From: Candidatus Eisenbergiella intestinipullorum
GTDB lineage: Bacteria > Bacillota > Clostridia > Lachnospirales > Lachnospiraceae
Direction: 5' to 3'
Length of the DNA stretch: 64,000 nt
NCBI GenBank assembly: GCA_019119815.1
Contig: DWWH01000004.1
Location: forward strand, 20,435 to 84,434
Shown here: positions 26,550-34,855 of the stretch, piece by piece
Layout of the letters: each line of letters begins with the position of its first letter
Numbering within the stretch: the first letter of the stretch is position 1
Position numbers and translations under genes: made by a program
Notes under the pieces: model-generated
Database searches by the model: none
Told to the model about the DNA's origin: nothing
What the model saw: only the letters and a program-made list of their open reading frames with translations

Positions 26550-26993
26550 CTAATATTTTTTCTGAAGCGTCCGGTAGAAAACTTCTCCCGCCGCAATCTG
26601 AAATATCAGATATCCGCTTAAAAACAGAAGAATCGGTCCACTCTGTTGTACAATGCCCAGCGCTCCAAGAGCAGAGAAAACGAGAATGGAAAGGCTGACT
26701 GCCACAAGCCCCAGCGCGTAGGCATATCGTCCGGCCCTGTCCCGGAGCCTTTCCTTCCGTTCATCATGCTTCTCGATCCTTTCCTGCTCCCTTTTTTCCT
26801 GATAATGCTGCCTGTTCTGAGGACGGCTCCAGTAAAAATACTGTACGATCATCTGGATTCCCGGTACGATCCCGGCTCCTGCCAGCCCGAACAGAATCCC
26901 TTCCAGCCTGCTTTCCGTAAGAAGAGCAACGGTCAGCATCAGGCATCCGAACGCCAGATAAACCGCTCCCGTGATGAAATAACTTTTTTTCAT
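26550..26993 (-). CDS. Small membrane protein, partner of XRE-type regulator
   Basis: 147 residues with two N-terminal membrane helices (YFITGAVYLAFGCLMLTVAL and ILFGLAGAGIVPGIQMIV), a highly charged cytoplasmic stretch (EKREQERIEKHDERKERLRD) and two more helices near the C-terminus. Such proteins are commonly encoded right after a small XRE regulator with the ENGKYNPS signature in Clostridia and Bacilli, and they probably modulate it or sense envelope state; this role is inferred from context. Here the regulator gene just upstream is truncated, so the pair may be nonfunctional. Confidence 0.7.
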   Translation of the reverse strand: MKKSYFITGAVYLAFGCLMLTVALLTESRLEGILFGLAGAGIVPGIQMIVQYFYWSRPQNRQHYQEKREQERIEKHDERKERLRDRAGRYAYALGLVAVSLSILVFSALGALGIVQQSGPILLFLSGYLIFQIAAGEVFYRTLQKKY

Positions 26994-27007
26994 AAGAAAC
27001 TCCCCCT

Positions 27008-27163
27008 TTATGTTCTCCCGTCTTCCGTTTCCCCTGCTTTCTCCTGATCCGGCCTGCCCGCCGTTTTGTGGAGAAAAATCTCTTCAATTCTTTTCCCGAA
27101 AAAATCCGCGATGACAAATGCAAGCTCCAGCGACGGATTATATTTTCCATTTTCTATAGCTAC
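27008..27163 (-). pseudogene. XRE-family regulator, 5'-truncated
   Basis: The reading frame from V-A-I-E-N-G-K-Y-N-P-S-L-E-L-A-F to FFGKRIEEIFLHK is the second half of a compact XRE repressor. The first 30 or so residues, with the first recognition helices, are missing. Upstream of the Val codon at 27163 the frame runs through unrelated sequence that holds the promoter of the response-regulator gene. The remnant therefore lost its own start when the two-component cassette and this gene were joined. The downstream membrane-protein gene is still intact. Confidence 0.65.
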
Positions 27164-27183
27164 ACACCAATCACAAAATTCTC

Positions 27184-27192
27184 TGTTATAAT
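27184..27192 (+). promoter_or_regulatory. Extended -10 promoter of the first two-component system
   Basis: TGtTATAAT at 27184-27192, 20 bases before the start codon. The surrounding TCACAAAATTCTCTGTTATAA resembles the promoter region of the paralogous system at 55317-55340. Confidence 0.6.
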
Positions 27193-27211
27193 GACTTCTG
27201 GAGGTGTTTTC

Positions 27212-27883
27212 ATGCAGCATATTTTAATTGTAGAGGATGATCTGGATATTCAGGAATTATTGAAAAATTTCCTGCAGGATGCCGGCTACACCGTTACCCT
27301 TGCGGGCGACGGAGCAGAAGCGGTTTCTCTCTTCTCAGATACTCATTTTGATCTTATTCTGTTAGACATCATGCTCCCCAAAATCGACGGCTTTACCGTC
27401 TGCGAACTGATCCGCAGAAAGTCCCGTGTCCCTGTCATCATGCTGACCGCCTTAAGCGGCGAAGAGGAACAGATCCGGGGCCTGGATTTACAGGTTGACG
27501 ATTATATTACCAAGCCTTTTTCCATGCCGATACTGGTCCGTAAAATCAGAGCCGTTCTGCGCAGAAGCTCGATGGCGTCGGAACAGGAGCACCGGACGAT
27601 CGCTTATAAGAATCTCGTTCTGGACCTGGACAGCTATACCGCTGCGGTAGATGGGGTTTCTTTTGAGCTCACGCAGCGGGAATTTGAGGTTCTGCGGGAG
27701 CTTCTGACACATCAGGGACGTGTGCTTACGCGGCAGAATCTGCTGGACAGGCTGTGGAAATACGACTTTTACGGCGACGAAAGGGTGGTGGATACGCACA
27801 TTAAAAATCTCCGAAAAAAACTGGGGATCGACTTTATCAAAACAATCAGAGGGGTGGGATATAAAATTGATAAAGAAAATTAA
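27212..27883 (+). CDS. OmpR-family response regulator
   Basis: 223 residues: receiver domain (VEDDLDIQELLKNFLQDAGY, phospho-acceptor Asp in LILLDIMLPKIDGF, Thr in MLTAL, Lys in TKPFSMP) and a C-terminal winged helix (TQREFEVLRELLTHQGRVLT, then VVDTHIKNLRKKL). The ATG at 27212 has GGAGGTG six bases upstream. The downstream kinase overlaps its last 17 bases. It is a close relative of the regulator at 54611-55282, with the same length and KPFSMP(I/V)L motif. The targets are unknown; the lipoprotein at 29409 is a likely member of its output. Confidence 0.93.
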   Translation: MQHILIVEDDLDIQELLKNFLQDAGYTVTLAGDGAEAVSLFSDTHFDLILLDIMLPKIDGFTVCELIRRKSRVPVIMLTALSGEEEQIRGLDLQVDDYITKPFSMPILVRKIRAVLRRSSMASEQEHRTIAYKNLVLDLDSYTAAVDGVSFELTQREFEVLRELLTHQGRVLTRQNLLDRLWKYDFYGDERVVDTHIKNLRKKLGIDFIKTIRGVGYKIDKEN

Positions 27884-29285
27884 GAGGAGCCTGTTTGCCA
27901 AAATATTTGGAATCACCTTTTTGCTGACCATCCTCTGTTGTGTTCTGACCTATACCGTTATTTCATGGCTGGTTCCACAAACATACAGTACAACCCTTGA
28001 CGCGAACCTGGAGCAGGCGGTCTCTTCCCTGATTTCAGAGTTGGAAACCATCTCCCCACTGGAAAGCGGAAGGCTTTTTGACGAGTTCCTCCTGAACAAT
28101 AACGGGGTGCTGCTTCAGCTCTTTGATAGCAGCGGAAGCGCAATCGAACTGCCCTCTCAGGGGGAAACGGAATTTCCCCGCCCGTCAGCAGGAGGAACAG
28201 CAACTGAGAATTCTGATCCGGCGGCTTACCGGGCATCCCACAGCTACCTGTTCTCTTTCGCGGGGTCGGACGCCGTTTATACGCTGACGGCTGCCGGAAG
28301 CGCACATGAGGTCGACCTGCTCAGAAGTACCCTGGCAGGAGTGTTCATCCTTCTCTTTTTTGCGATTCTTGCGATCTCTGCGCTCGCTTCCGTTTTTTAT
28401 TCTCAATATGTGACAGAGCCCGTATTACACCTCAGCGCCGCCGCGAAACATATGTCTGAGCTGAATTTCAACTGGAAATGCGAAGAAAACCGGACGGACG
28501 AGCTCGGCGTCCTGGCGCACAGCCTGAACGAAATGGCTGAAAAGCTTTCCGCCGCTCTGAAAAACCTGCAGGCGGCAAACGAAAAGCTGCGGGCGGATAT
28601 CGCACATGAAAAAGAGCTGGAACAGGCGCAGCTTGACTTTTTTTCCGCTGTTTCGCACGAACTGAAAACGCCCGTTACCATCATCAAAGGCCAGACAGAA
28701 GGAATGATTCTGAAGATTGGAGATTATCGGGATCGTGAAAAATATCTGTCCCGTTCCCTTGAAATCATCAATACAATGGAAGGCCTGGTACGGGAAATCC
28801 TGACGGTTTCGCGTATGAAATCCTCCAAAGCGGGTCCTCGCAGGGAAACCGTGGATTTTTCTGATCTTCTCAGACGGGAATACGCTTTGTTTGAGGATCT
28901 GATCGCGCAAAAAGGAATTGACTGGAACGAGAATGTTGCTCCTGCCCTCCGGATCTTCGCGGACAAAACGCTGATACAAAAAGCGGTCAACAATATTGTT
29001 TCCAACGCTGTTCTGTATTCTCCAAAGGGCGGTTCGCTCTATATGGACGCATTTTCTGAAAATGGGGCGGTAATTTTCAGATTGGAAAATACAGGCGTGC
29101 ATATCCCGGATGCCGAGATCCCCAGACTGTTCGACGCTTTCTACAGAATGGAGCAGTCACGCAGCCGAAAAACAGGGGGAAGCGGCCTGGGGCTTTATAT
29201 TGTAAAAACCATTTTGGAACAGCACAATTTCATATACAGCCTGAAAAATACCGAAAGAGGCGTATTATTTTCAATCCGGTTTTGA
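27867..29285 (+). CDS. Sensor histidine kinase
   Basis: 472 residues: membrane helix near 10-30, an extracytoplasmic domain of about 130 residues, a second helix near 155-180, HAMP (residues 180-235), dimerisation/phospho-acceptor helix with SHELKTPV, and a HATPase domain with N box (NNIVSNAVLYSPKG), G1 and G2 (TGGSGLGLYIVK). It starts at a TTG inside the end of the regulator gene, preceded by GAGGGGTGGG. The stimulus is unknown. It is paralogous to the kinase at 53131-54633, which shares the LTNEMS/LSGL-type spacing and the ILYSP(K/E)G motif. Confidence 0.9.
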   Translation: MIKKIKRSLFAKIFGITFLLTILCCVLTYTVISWLVPQTYSTTLDANLEQAVSSLISELETISPLESGRLFDEFLLNNNGVLLQLFDSSGSAIELPSQGETEFPRPSAGGTATENSDPAAYRASHSYLFSFAGSDAVYTLTAAGSAHEVDLLRSTLAGVFILLFFAILAISALASVFYSQYVTEPVLHLSAAAKHMSELNFNWKCEENRTDELGVLAHSLNEMAEKLSAALKNLQAANEKLRADIAHEKELEQAQLDFFSAVSHELKTPVTIIKGQTEGMILKIGDYRDREKYLSRSLEIINTMEGLVREILTVSRMKSSKAGPRRETVDFSDLLRREYALFEDLIAQKGIDWNENVAPALRIFADKTLIQKAVNNIVSNAVLYSPKGGSLYMDAFSENGAVIFRLENTGVHIPDAEIPRLFDAFYRMEQSRSRKTGGSGLGLYIVKTILEQHNFIYSLKNTERGVLFSIRF

Positions 29286-29290
29286 AAAAG

Positions 29291-29320
29291 CGGGGCAGTC
29301 AGCTTTGACCGCCCCGTTTT
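29291..29320 (+). terminator. Terminator after the histidine kinase
   Basis: CGGGGCaGTCA pairs with TGACcGCCCCG, followed by TTTT. It separates the kinase from the lipoprotein gene, though readthrough is possible. Confidence 0.7.
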
Positions 29321-29408
29321 ACTACACAGAAAAAACAGATTCGCCACAATGGTATCCCAAACAGTTCTGTTACGATATATTCAGAAACGGAAAGGAGTAT
29401 TTCAAAAT

Positions 29409-30212
29409 ATGAAAAAACAAAAAATCACAGTTTTATTCCTCACAATGGCGCTTTGTGCATCGGCTGTTTTAAGTGGATGTGCGGCAAGCCAGACAAAACC
29501 CAGCCAGTCAACTACCAGCTCAACACCTTTGGAGGAAGCGAAAGACAGCGGCACTCCCGTTTCCTCTGACGAGGCTTCCCCGGCGCAGGCCTGCGAGAAT
29601 GACGAAGTCCTTTCCTCTGAGGAACAGGCCGAAGCAGAGCAGGAACGCCGGGCTGAGATTGCTGAAAAGTATTCTATCTATGCTCCGTATGGCATGACAT
29701 ACGACACGAAAAAGGATCGTTTTTTCTATAACGGGCAAGTCGTGCGTTACTTCAAGGATCAGATCAATTCTGATGAAACGAATGGCTTTTCCTATGATGA
29801 CGGCGTGATAGACGTTGAACCCATCAGAGATGAATCCGGAGCCCTGACGGGCCTGAAGCAATCCTCAGACGCTGATTTTAATGCTCACACCAAAGAGCAG
29901 GAGGCATTGAAAACCGAATTGGGAAAAGCCGGAATTACGACGGACAGCGGCAGCTTTGAGCAGGGCGATCCGAACGATCATGATGACAGCCTGGATGCCT
30001 ACACCGAATTTGGCGTTTCCTATGACAAGGCTTCCAATCATTGGGTATACGGGAAAAAGCCTGTCTACATTCTTTATGATAAAGATCACTGCACGTTTTG
30101 CAATAAAGGCGTGAGCGACGGTGTCAGTCTGAATGTTGTCCGCGATGAGAACGGTAATATCGAAAGGCTGGTTCCCGTGGATAAGGAAGAATTGGAGCAG
30201 TTTGTGAACTAA
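29409..30212 (+). CDS. Lipoprotein with a duplicated domain
   Basis: 267 residues. The signal peptide runs to the lipobox VLSGC (Cys near residue 24), followed by a Ser/Thr/Pro-rich linker. Two related units then occur: YGMTYDTKKDRFFYNGQVVR ... DGVIDVEPIRDESGALTGL, and FGVSYDKASNHWVYGKKPVY ... DGVSLNVVRDENGNIERL. The second has a C-x-x-C pair (HCTFCNKG). The protein should be displayed on the outside of the membrane. It lies directly behind the two-component system, so it may be a regulated surface protein or an accessory sensor. AAAGGAG precedes its ATG. Confidence 0.75.
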   Translation: MKKQKITVLFLTMALCASAVLSGCAASQTKPSQSTTSSTPLEEAKDSGTPVSSDEASPAQACENDEVLSSEEQAEAEQERRAEIAEKYSIYAPYGMTYDTKKDRFFYNGQVVRYFKDQINSDETNGFSYDDGVIDVEPIRDESGALTGLKQSSDADFNAHTKEQEALKTELGKAGITTDSGSFEQGDPNDHDDSLDAYTEFGVSYDKASNHWVYGKKPVYILYDKDHCTFCNKGVSDGVSLNVVRDENGNIERLVPVDKEELEQFVN

Positions 30213-30247
30213 CTCATAAATTGCCGTACGGTGGCAGAAGCATTCCT

Positions 30248-30390
30248 GTTACTGTTCACTGGCAAGCCAGCGAACAGTAACCCGGCCCGTCATTCCAGAT
30301 CGCCTTCGGCGATGGACGAGCCGGATTCGGGCCGGAAAGCTTTTCTTACGTGCCGGTCAGCAAGTGCCCGGCACTGGCCTGAACAGTAAC
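30248..30390. repeat. Miniature element, copy A
   Basis: 143 bp beginning GTTACTGTTC and ending with the exact complement GAACAGTAAC, flanked by GCATTCCT and GTATTCCT (8-bp direct repeats, 7 of 8 identical). Inside are a 16-bp hairpin (30248-30281), an outer CCGGCCCG/CGGGCCGG stem around ATCGCC/GGCGAT, and a final GTGCCGG/CCGGCAC hairpin. It carries no coding capacity and lies between the lipoprotein gene and the gene at 30563. Confidence 0.75.
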
Positions 30391-30429
30391 GTATTCCTTT
30401 CATTACACATCCAATCCGCAAAAGAACTT

Positions 30430-30458
30430 TTGACCCTGACATCAGAATATGGTACACT
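30430..30458 (+). promoter_or_regulatory. Sigma-A promoter
   Basis: TTGACC (30430-30435) and TACACT (30453-30458) with a 17-base spacer, ahead of the membrane-protein gene at 30563 and just downstream of miniature element A. Confidence 0.75.
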
Positions 30459-30562
30459 AACAAAAGCGGCTGCATATACCATCCGGTATATTCCGTCCGG
30501 CGCGTTGGAGCCGGACAGCGTGTTTTCTGTCGGCCGCAAGAAAACCCGGAATGGAGATTTTT

Positions 30563-31132
30563 ATGAAAAACCAGAAGGTTCCCAAGGGGAAATACGGATA
30601 TCTGAAGCATCAGCGGAAGCTGGAGATCGCCAAAACAGTCATTTTATTCTGCCTTTCACTTGCGGTCTATCTGTCAGGCCTGATTACCACCGGCACGAAC
30701 AAAAACCTGCTGACCATTGTGGCGGTGCTCGGCTGCCTGCCCGCCAGCCGAAGCGCAGTGGGCATGATCCTATTCCTGCGGTCGAAGGGCTGCAGCGAGG
30801 AGCTGCATGAGCGGATCCTTCCCCGTGCGCAGGGGCTTCCCCAGCTTTATGATGTGGTTCTCACCAGCTATGACGCCACTTTTGAACTGGCGCACCTGGT
30901 TTTTAAGGGCAACAGCCTGATCGGCCTTACCGTGAACCCCAAATGTAAGACCGACGCCTGCGAAAAGCATCTAAAGGAAATGATGGCAAAGGATGCCATT
31001 CAGAATGTCCGCGTGAAAATCTTTCAGGATGTGCCCAAATATCTGAACCGCCTGGATCAGTTAAGGGAGCTTACTGTGGAAGATACGCAGACCAACGCCG
31101 TATTTTCTCTGATTAAGGCCATTTCCATCTGA
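30563..31132 (+). CDS. Membrane protein of unknown function
   Basis: 189 residues. Two close hydrophobic helices near residues 25-65 (IAKTVILFCLSLAVYLSGLI, TIVAVLGCLPA) are followed by a soluble part of about 120 residues (YDVVLTSYDATFELAHLVFKG). It looks like a cytoplasmic domain on a two-helix anchor. No family is recognised. The start at 30563 has AATGGAG six bases upstream; the ATG at 30551 overlaps that site. It begins a likely operon with the pseudouridine synthase and recU that follow, separated by 32 and 2 bases. Confidence 0.7.
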   Translation: MKNQKVPKGKYGYLKHQRKLEIAKTVILFCLSLAVYLSGLITTGTNKNLLTIVAVLGCLPASRSAVGMILFLRSKGCSEELHERILPRAQGLPQLYDVVLTSYDATFELAHLVFKGNSLIGLTVNPKCKTDACEKHLKEMMAKDAIQNVRVKIFQDVPKYLNRLDQLRELTVEDTQTNAVFSLIKAISI

Positions 31133-31164
31133 ACCCCGGTGTACCGGCACAGGAAAGGAAGCGC

Positions 31165-32202
31165 ATGAGAGAAGTGACCATCGGCCCCAACGAGGGCGGA
31201 CAACGGTTTGACAAATATCTGAAAAAATATCTGAAGGAAGCCGGAAACGGTTTCCTTTATAAAATGCTCCGGAAAAAAAACATCACGCTGAACGGACGCC
31301 GCGCGGACGGAAGCGAGAAGCTGAACGCGGGAGACCGGGTCTGCTTTTTCCTTGCTGAGGAAACCATTGATAAATTCCGCGGAACGTCCTGCGCCTCTCC
31401 GGTTTCCGCCGTCCGGAAGGAAACGCTTCTTCCCATTCCCGTTTTGTATGAGGACGGCCAGGTGCTTCTTGTGGACAAGCCCGCCGGCCTTCTGACCCAG
31501 AAGGCGCAGGCACAGGATTATTCCCTGAACGAATGGCTGACGGATTATCTGCTTGCGGGCGGAAAACTGAAGGAAGAGGACCTTGCTACGTTCCGGCCTT
31601 CCGTCTGCAACCGGCTGGACCGGAACACCAGCGGTCTGGTGATCTGCGGAAAAACACTGGCCGGAAGTCAGAAGATGAGCGAACTGATCCGGAACCGGAG
31701 CCTGCGCAAATTTTACCGGCTCTTCGTCGCGGGAAAGCCGCCTGCCGAAGGGCTGGCGGAAAGCTGGCTTCTGCGGGAAGAAAACAGCAATCAGGTCAGA
31801 ATTTATGAGAAAAAGCCTTCTGACTCCAGAGCGGTTCCCATCCGCACGGGATGGCGGCTTCTGGAAGCCTATGAGGACTGCTCCTGTCTTGAGGTGGAGC
31901 TTTTCACCGGAAAGACCCATCAGATCCGCGCCCAGATGGCGGCGCTTGGCTTTCCTCTCATCGGAGACGCGCGTTACGGGAAGGAAGCCGTCAACCGGCA
32001 TTTCCGGAAGGCAGGCGTCCGCTCCCAGCTGCTGCATGCCTTCCGGCTGGAATTTCCGCCCCTGGACGGACTTTTTTCCGGCCTCAGCGAAAGAAGCGTC
32101 GTCGCTCCGGAGCCGGAAAGCTTCCTGCGCATGCGCAGGTTCTGTGAAGGACAGGACGCCCGGCCCAAAGAGGGCCCGCGGCCGGCAGAAAAGGACGTAT
32201 AA
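31165..32202 (+). CDS. RluA-family pseudouridine synthase
   Basis: 345 residues with an N-terminal S4 RNA-binding domain (GQRFDKYLKKYLKEA, ITLNGRRADGSEKLNAGD) and the RluA catalytic domain with the Asp in CNRLDRNTSGLVICGKT. The end PLIGDARYG motif is typical. It isomerises uridine to pseudouridine in rRNA, probably 23S; the exact site cannot be inferred, so no symbol is given. GAAAGGAAG precedes the ATG. recU begins two bases after the stop. Confidence 0.93.
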   Translation: MREVTIGPNEGGQRFDKYLKKYLKEAGNGFLYKMLRKKNITLNGRRADGSEKLNAGDRVCFFLAEETIDKFRGTSCASPVSAVRKETLLPIPVLYEDGQVLLVDKPAGLLTQKAQAQDYSLNEWLTDYLLAGGKLKEEDLATFRPSVCNRLDRNTSGLVICGKTLAGSQKMSELIRNRSLRKFYRLFVAGKPPAEGLAESWLLREENSNQVRIYEKKPSDSRAVPIRTGWRLLEAYEDCSCLEVELFTGKTHQIRAQMAALGFPLIGDARYGKEAVNRHFRKAGVRSQLLHAFRLEFPPLDGLFSGLSERSVVAPEPESFLRMRRFCEGQDARPKEGPRPAEKDV

Positions 32203-32204
32203 CA

Positions 32205-32741
32205 ATGGCAACATGGAATTCAAGAGGCCTCCGGGGCTCCACCCTGGAGGAGCTGATTAACCGGACAAATGAAAAATACAGGGAAAGCGGGCTTGCGCTC
32301 ATCCAGAAAATCCCCACGCCCATCACCCCCATCCGCATCGACAAGGAGCACCGTCACATCACCCTGGCCTATTTCGACCAGAAGAGTACGGTTGACTATA
32401 TCGGCGCGGTTCAGGGGCTGCCCGTCTGCTTTGATGCGAAGGAATGCGCGCAGGATACCTTTGCCCTCGCGAACATTCATGAGCATCAGGTTCAGTTTAT
32501 GAAGGAGTTCGAAGCCCAGGGCGGCATCGCTTTTTTCCTGATTTATTATTCCGGCCGGGACGAGTTCTATTATCTGCCTCTGGCCCATCTGGAATATTTC
32601 TGGGACCGGGCGAAAAACGGCGGCCGGAAAAGCTTCCGCCATGAAGAGCTGAACCCGGAATATTTCCTTCCCAAAAAGAGCAGCGTGCTGGTTCCCTATC
32701 TGGACATGCTGCAGAAGGATCTGGACGACCGGCCGGATTAA
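32205..32741 (+). CDS. recU: Holliday junction resolvase RecU
   Basis: 178 residues. The opening RGSTLEELINRTNEKYRESGLALIQKIPTPI is the RecU signature, with the nuclease core around TVDYIGAVQGLPVCFDAKEC and the acidic/Lys motif completing the PD-(D/E)XK site. It resolves Holliday junctions in recombination and chromosome segregation. In many Firmicutes recU sits beside a penicillin-binding protein gene; here it follows a pseudouridine synthase with only two bases between. Confidence 0.92.
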   Translation: MATWNSRGLRGSTLEELINRTNEKYRESGLALIQKIPTPITPIRIDKEHRHITLAYFDQKSTVDYIGAVQGLPVCFDAKECAQDTFALANIHEHQVQFMKEFEAQGGIAFFLIYYSGRDEFYYLPLAHLEYFWDRAKNGGRKSFRHEELNPEYFLPKKSSVLVPYLDMLQKDLDDRPD

Positions 32742-32821
32742 AACGCGGGGAGAAGCATCCCCCGGCCAGGTGCCTCCAGGATACACAGCGCCGTCTTACA
32801 GACGGCGGGAAAGAAGCAGAT

Positions 32822-33352
32822 ATGAAAAATCCTGTTACAACACTTTGTTATGTAGAAAAAGAGGACGCCTATCTGATGCTGCACCGCATCAAGAAGAAAA
32901 ATGACTTAAACGAGCACAAATGGATCGGCATCGGGGGCCATGCGGAAGAAGGGGAGAGCCCGGAGGACTGTCTGCTGCGGGAAGCGAAGGAAGAAACCTC
33001 CCTCACCCTTACATCCTACCGTTTCCGCGGCCTGGTTACCTTTGTTTCCGACCGGTGGGGCACGGAATATATGTGCCTGTATACGGCGGACGGCTTTGAA
33101 GGGGAGCTGTCGGACTGCGACGAGGGCTGTCTGGAATGGGTGGCCAAAAAGGACATTCCGAAGCTGAATCTGTGGAAGGGCGATCTGATCTTTTTCCGGC
33201 TTCTTCAGGAAAATGTGCCCTTCTTCTCCCTGAAGCTGTGCTATGAAGGCGACCGCCTCGTACGCTGGCAGCTGAACGGCAGCGATATGGGCGCAGAGCT
33301 TCCCGATGAGAAAAAATGGAACCGGATACTTGACAGCATCCGGGGGATTTAG
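32822..33352 (+). CDS. Nudix hydrolase (8-oxo-dGTP diphosphatase-like)
   Basis: 176 residues. The Nudix box GHAEEGESPEDCLLREAKEETSL is present, with Ser replacing the usual Gly at the G of EExGU. The flanking MLHRIKKKNDLNEHKWIGIGGH is like the MutT-type pyrophosphatases of Firmicutes, which clear oxidised nucleotides. The ATG at 32822 has AAGAAGCAG upstream, not a strong site. It ends eight bases before the his promoter. Confidence 0.88.
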   Translation: MKNPVTTLCYVEKEDAYLMLHRIKKKNDLNEHKWIGIGGHAEEGESPEDCLLREAKEETSLTLTSYRFRGLVTFVSDRWGTEYMCLYTADGFEGELSDCDEGCLEWVAKKDIPKLNLWKGDLIFFRLLQENVPFFSLKLCYEGDRLVRWQLNGSDMGAELPDEKKWNRILDSIRGI

Positions 33353-33359
33353 TATAGTG

Positions 33360-33387
33360 TTGATAGTTTTTTATGGTAGCATATTAT
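33360..33387 (+). promoter_or_regulatory. Promoter of the his operon
   Basis: TTGATA (33360-33365) and TATTAT (33382-33387) with a 16-base spacer, 62 bases before hisZ. The region is markedly AT-rich. Confidence 0.65.
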
Positions 33388-33448
33388 CAAGGCATCACGT
33401 TAATCTGTTAAAGTTTTGCTGACACATTCAGACGGAGGGAAAGAGGAT

Positions 33449-34678
33449 ATGAGCAGACCTTTGATCCACACCCCGGAAGGGGTAAGGGATATTTACGGAG
33501 CGGAATACCAAAGAAAGCTTGCTGTGGAGGATCGTCTGCATCATGTCCTTTCTTCCTTTGGATACCAGGATATCCAGACCCCCACTTTCGAGTTTTTTGA
33601 TGTGTTCGGAAGCAGCATCGGCACCACGCCTTCCAGAGAGCTGTACAAATTTTTTGACAAGGAGGGCAATACCCTGGTGCTACGGCCGGATTTCACCCCG
33701 TCCATGGCCCGGTGCGCGGCCAAATATTTCATGGGAGAAAAGCTGCCGATCCGCTTTTCCTACCAGGGAAATACCTTCACCAACACCTCCAGCCTGCGCG
33801 GACGGCTGAAGGAGGTGACCCAGCTGGGGGCGGAGCTGATTCAGGAGCCCTCGGTCCAGGCGGACGGGGAAATGATCGCCATGCTGGTGGAAGCCCTGAA
33901 AGCGGCAGGCCTGGAGGATTTTCAGGTGAGTGTGGGCCATGTGGAATATTTCAAAGGTCTCTGTTCCCTCGCCGGGCTGGATGAAGAAACGGAGCTGGAG
34001 CTAAGAGAACTGATTTCCAGCAAAAATTTCTTCGGTGCGCAGGAGCTTCTGGAAAGCCGCCAGGTCCGCAGGGACTATGCGCAGGTAATCCTGAAGGTCT
34101 ATGATCTGTTCGGGTCCGTTTCCACTCTGGAGCTGGCGAAAAGCCTGGTGGACAACGAACGTTCCCTGCAGGCGGTGGAACGGCTGCAGGAGCTGTATGA
34201 GGTGCTCTGTCAGTACGGGGTGGAAAAATATGTTTCCTTTGACCTCGGACTGCTCAGCAAATACAATTATTATACGGGCATCGTTTTCAAGGCCTATACC
34301 TACGGCGTGGGCGACGCAGTGGCAAAGGGCGGCCGCTATGACAGGCTGCTGGGACACTTTGGAAAGGAGGCGGCCGCCGTCGGCTTCGTGGTGGTGGTGG
34401 ACGATCTGCTGGAGGCCCTCTCCAGGCAGAAGCGCCTTCCCGCCGTCTGCCCGGACGGCGTTCTGATCGTCTATGAGCCGGACCGCTTCGCGGACGCGCT
34501 GAAGCTGGCAAAGGAGCAGAGGGCGGCAGGCATTCCTGCCGAGATGATGCCCGCAGAAGGCGGATGTATGGCAGATGACTGGAAGGTATACCGCGAATCG
34601 GCAGCCTCCCACCGGCAGGGGAAGATCCTCTATCTGGATGCGAAAGGCGGCACACAGACAATGACGGCGGCGGAATAA
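33449..34678 (+). CDS. hisZ: ATP phosphoribosyltransferase regulatory subunit
   Basis: 409-residue HisRS paralogue that activates the short HisG and lets histidine inhibit it. It has class II synthetase-like motifs (TPEGVRDIYGAEYQRK, LRPDFTPSMARCA, GRYDRLLGHFGKE) but lacks the C-terminal anticodon domain. The ATG at 33449 is preceded by GAGGGAAAGAGGAT. It is the first gene of the his operon, consistent with the short HisG form two genes later. Confidence 0.92.
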   Translation: MSRPLIHTPEGVRDIYGAEYQRKLAVEDRLHHVLSSFGYQDIQTPTFEFFDVFGSSIGTTPSRELYKFFDKEGNTLVLRPDFTPSMARCAAKYFMGEKLPIRFSYQGNTFTNTSSLRGRLKEVTQLGAELIQEPSVQADGEMIAMLVEALKAAGLEDFQVSVGHVEYFKGLCSLAGLDEETELELRELISSKNFFGAQELLESRQVRRDYAQVILKVYDLFGSVSTLELAKSLVDNERSLQAVERLQELYEVLCQYGVEKYVSFDLGLLSKYNYYTGIVFKAYTYGVGDAVAKGGRYDRLLGHFGKEAAAVGFVVVVDDLLEALSRQKRLPAVCPDGVLIVYEPDRFADALKLAKEQRAAGIPAEMMPAEGGCMADDWKVYRESAASHRQGKILYLDAKGGTQTMTAAE

Positions 34679-34756
34679 TTCAGAATATCATGCCGCCGAA
34701 AGCGGAAAAGCGGGGAGAAGGTTGAAAAGTGTGCTCAACCGTGCGTTTTTCAGTTG

Positions 34757-34837
34757 GGCTTTGCGACGAAGCGTCGCAAAGCCTGTTATCACAGCGCCGG
34801 ACAGGAGGTCCGGCGCGCGAGCCTCAGCGTAAAACGC
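34757..34837 (+). other. Hairpin array between hisZ and hisG
   Basis: Three stems follow one another: GGCTTTGCGAC/GTCGCAAAGCC (perfect 11 bp, 34757-34783), GCGCCGGAC/GTCCGGCGC (34794-34816) and GCGT/ACGC (34827-34837). No T-run follows, so these are unlikely to stop transcription. They may protect the hisG message or affect its translation. Confidence 0.45.
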
Positions 34838-34855
34838 TTCGGCATGGAGGTAAAA

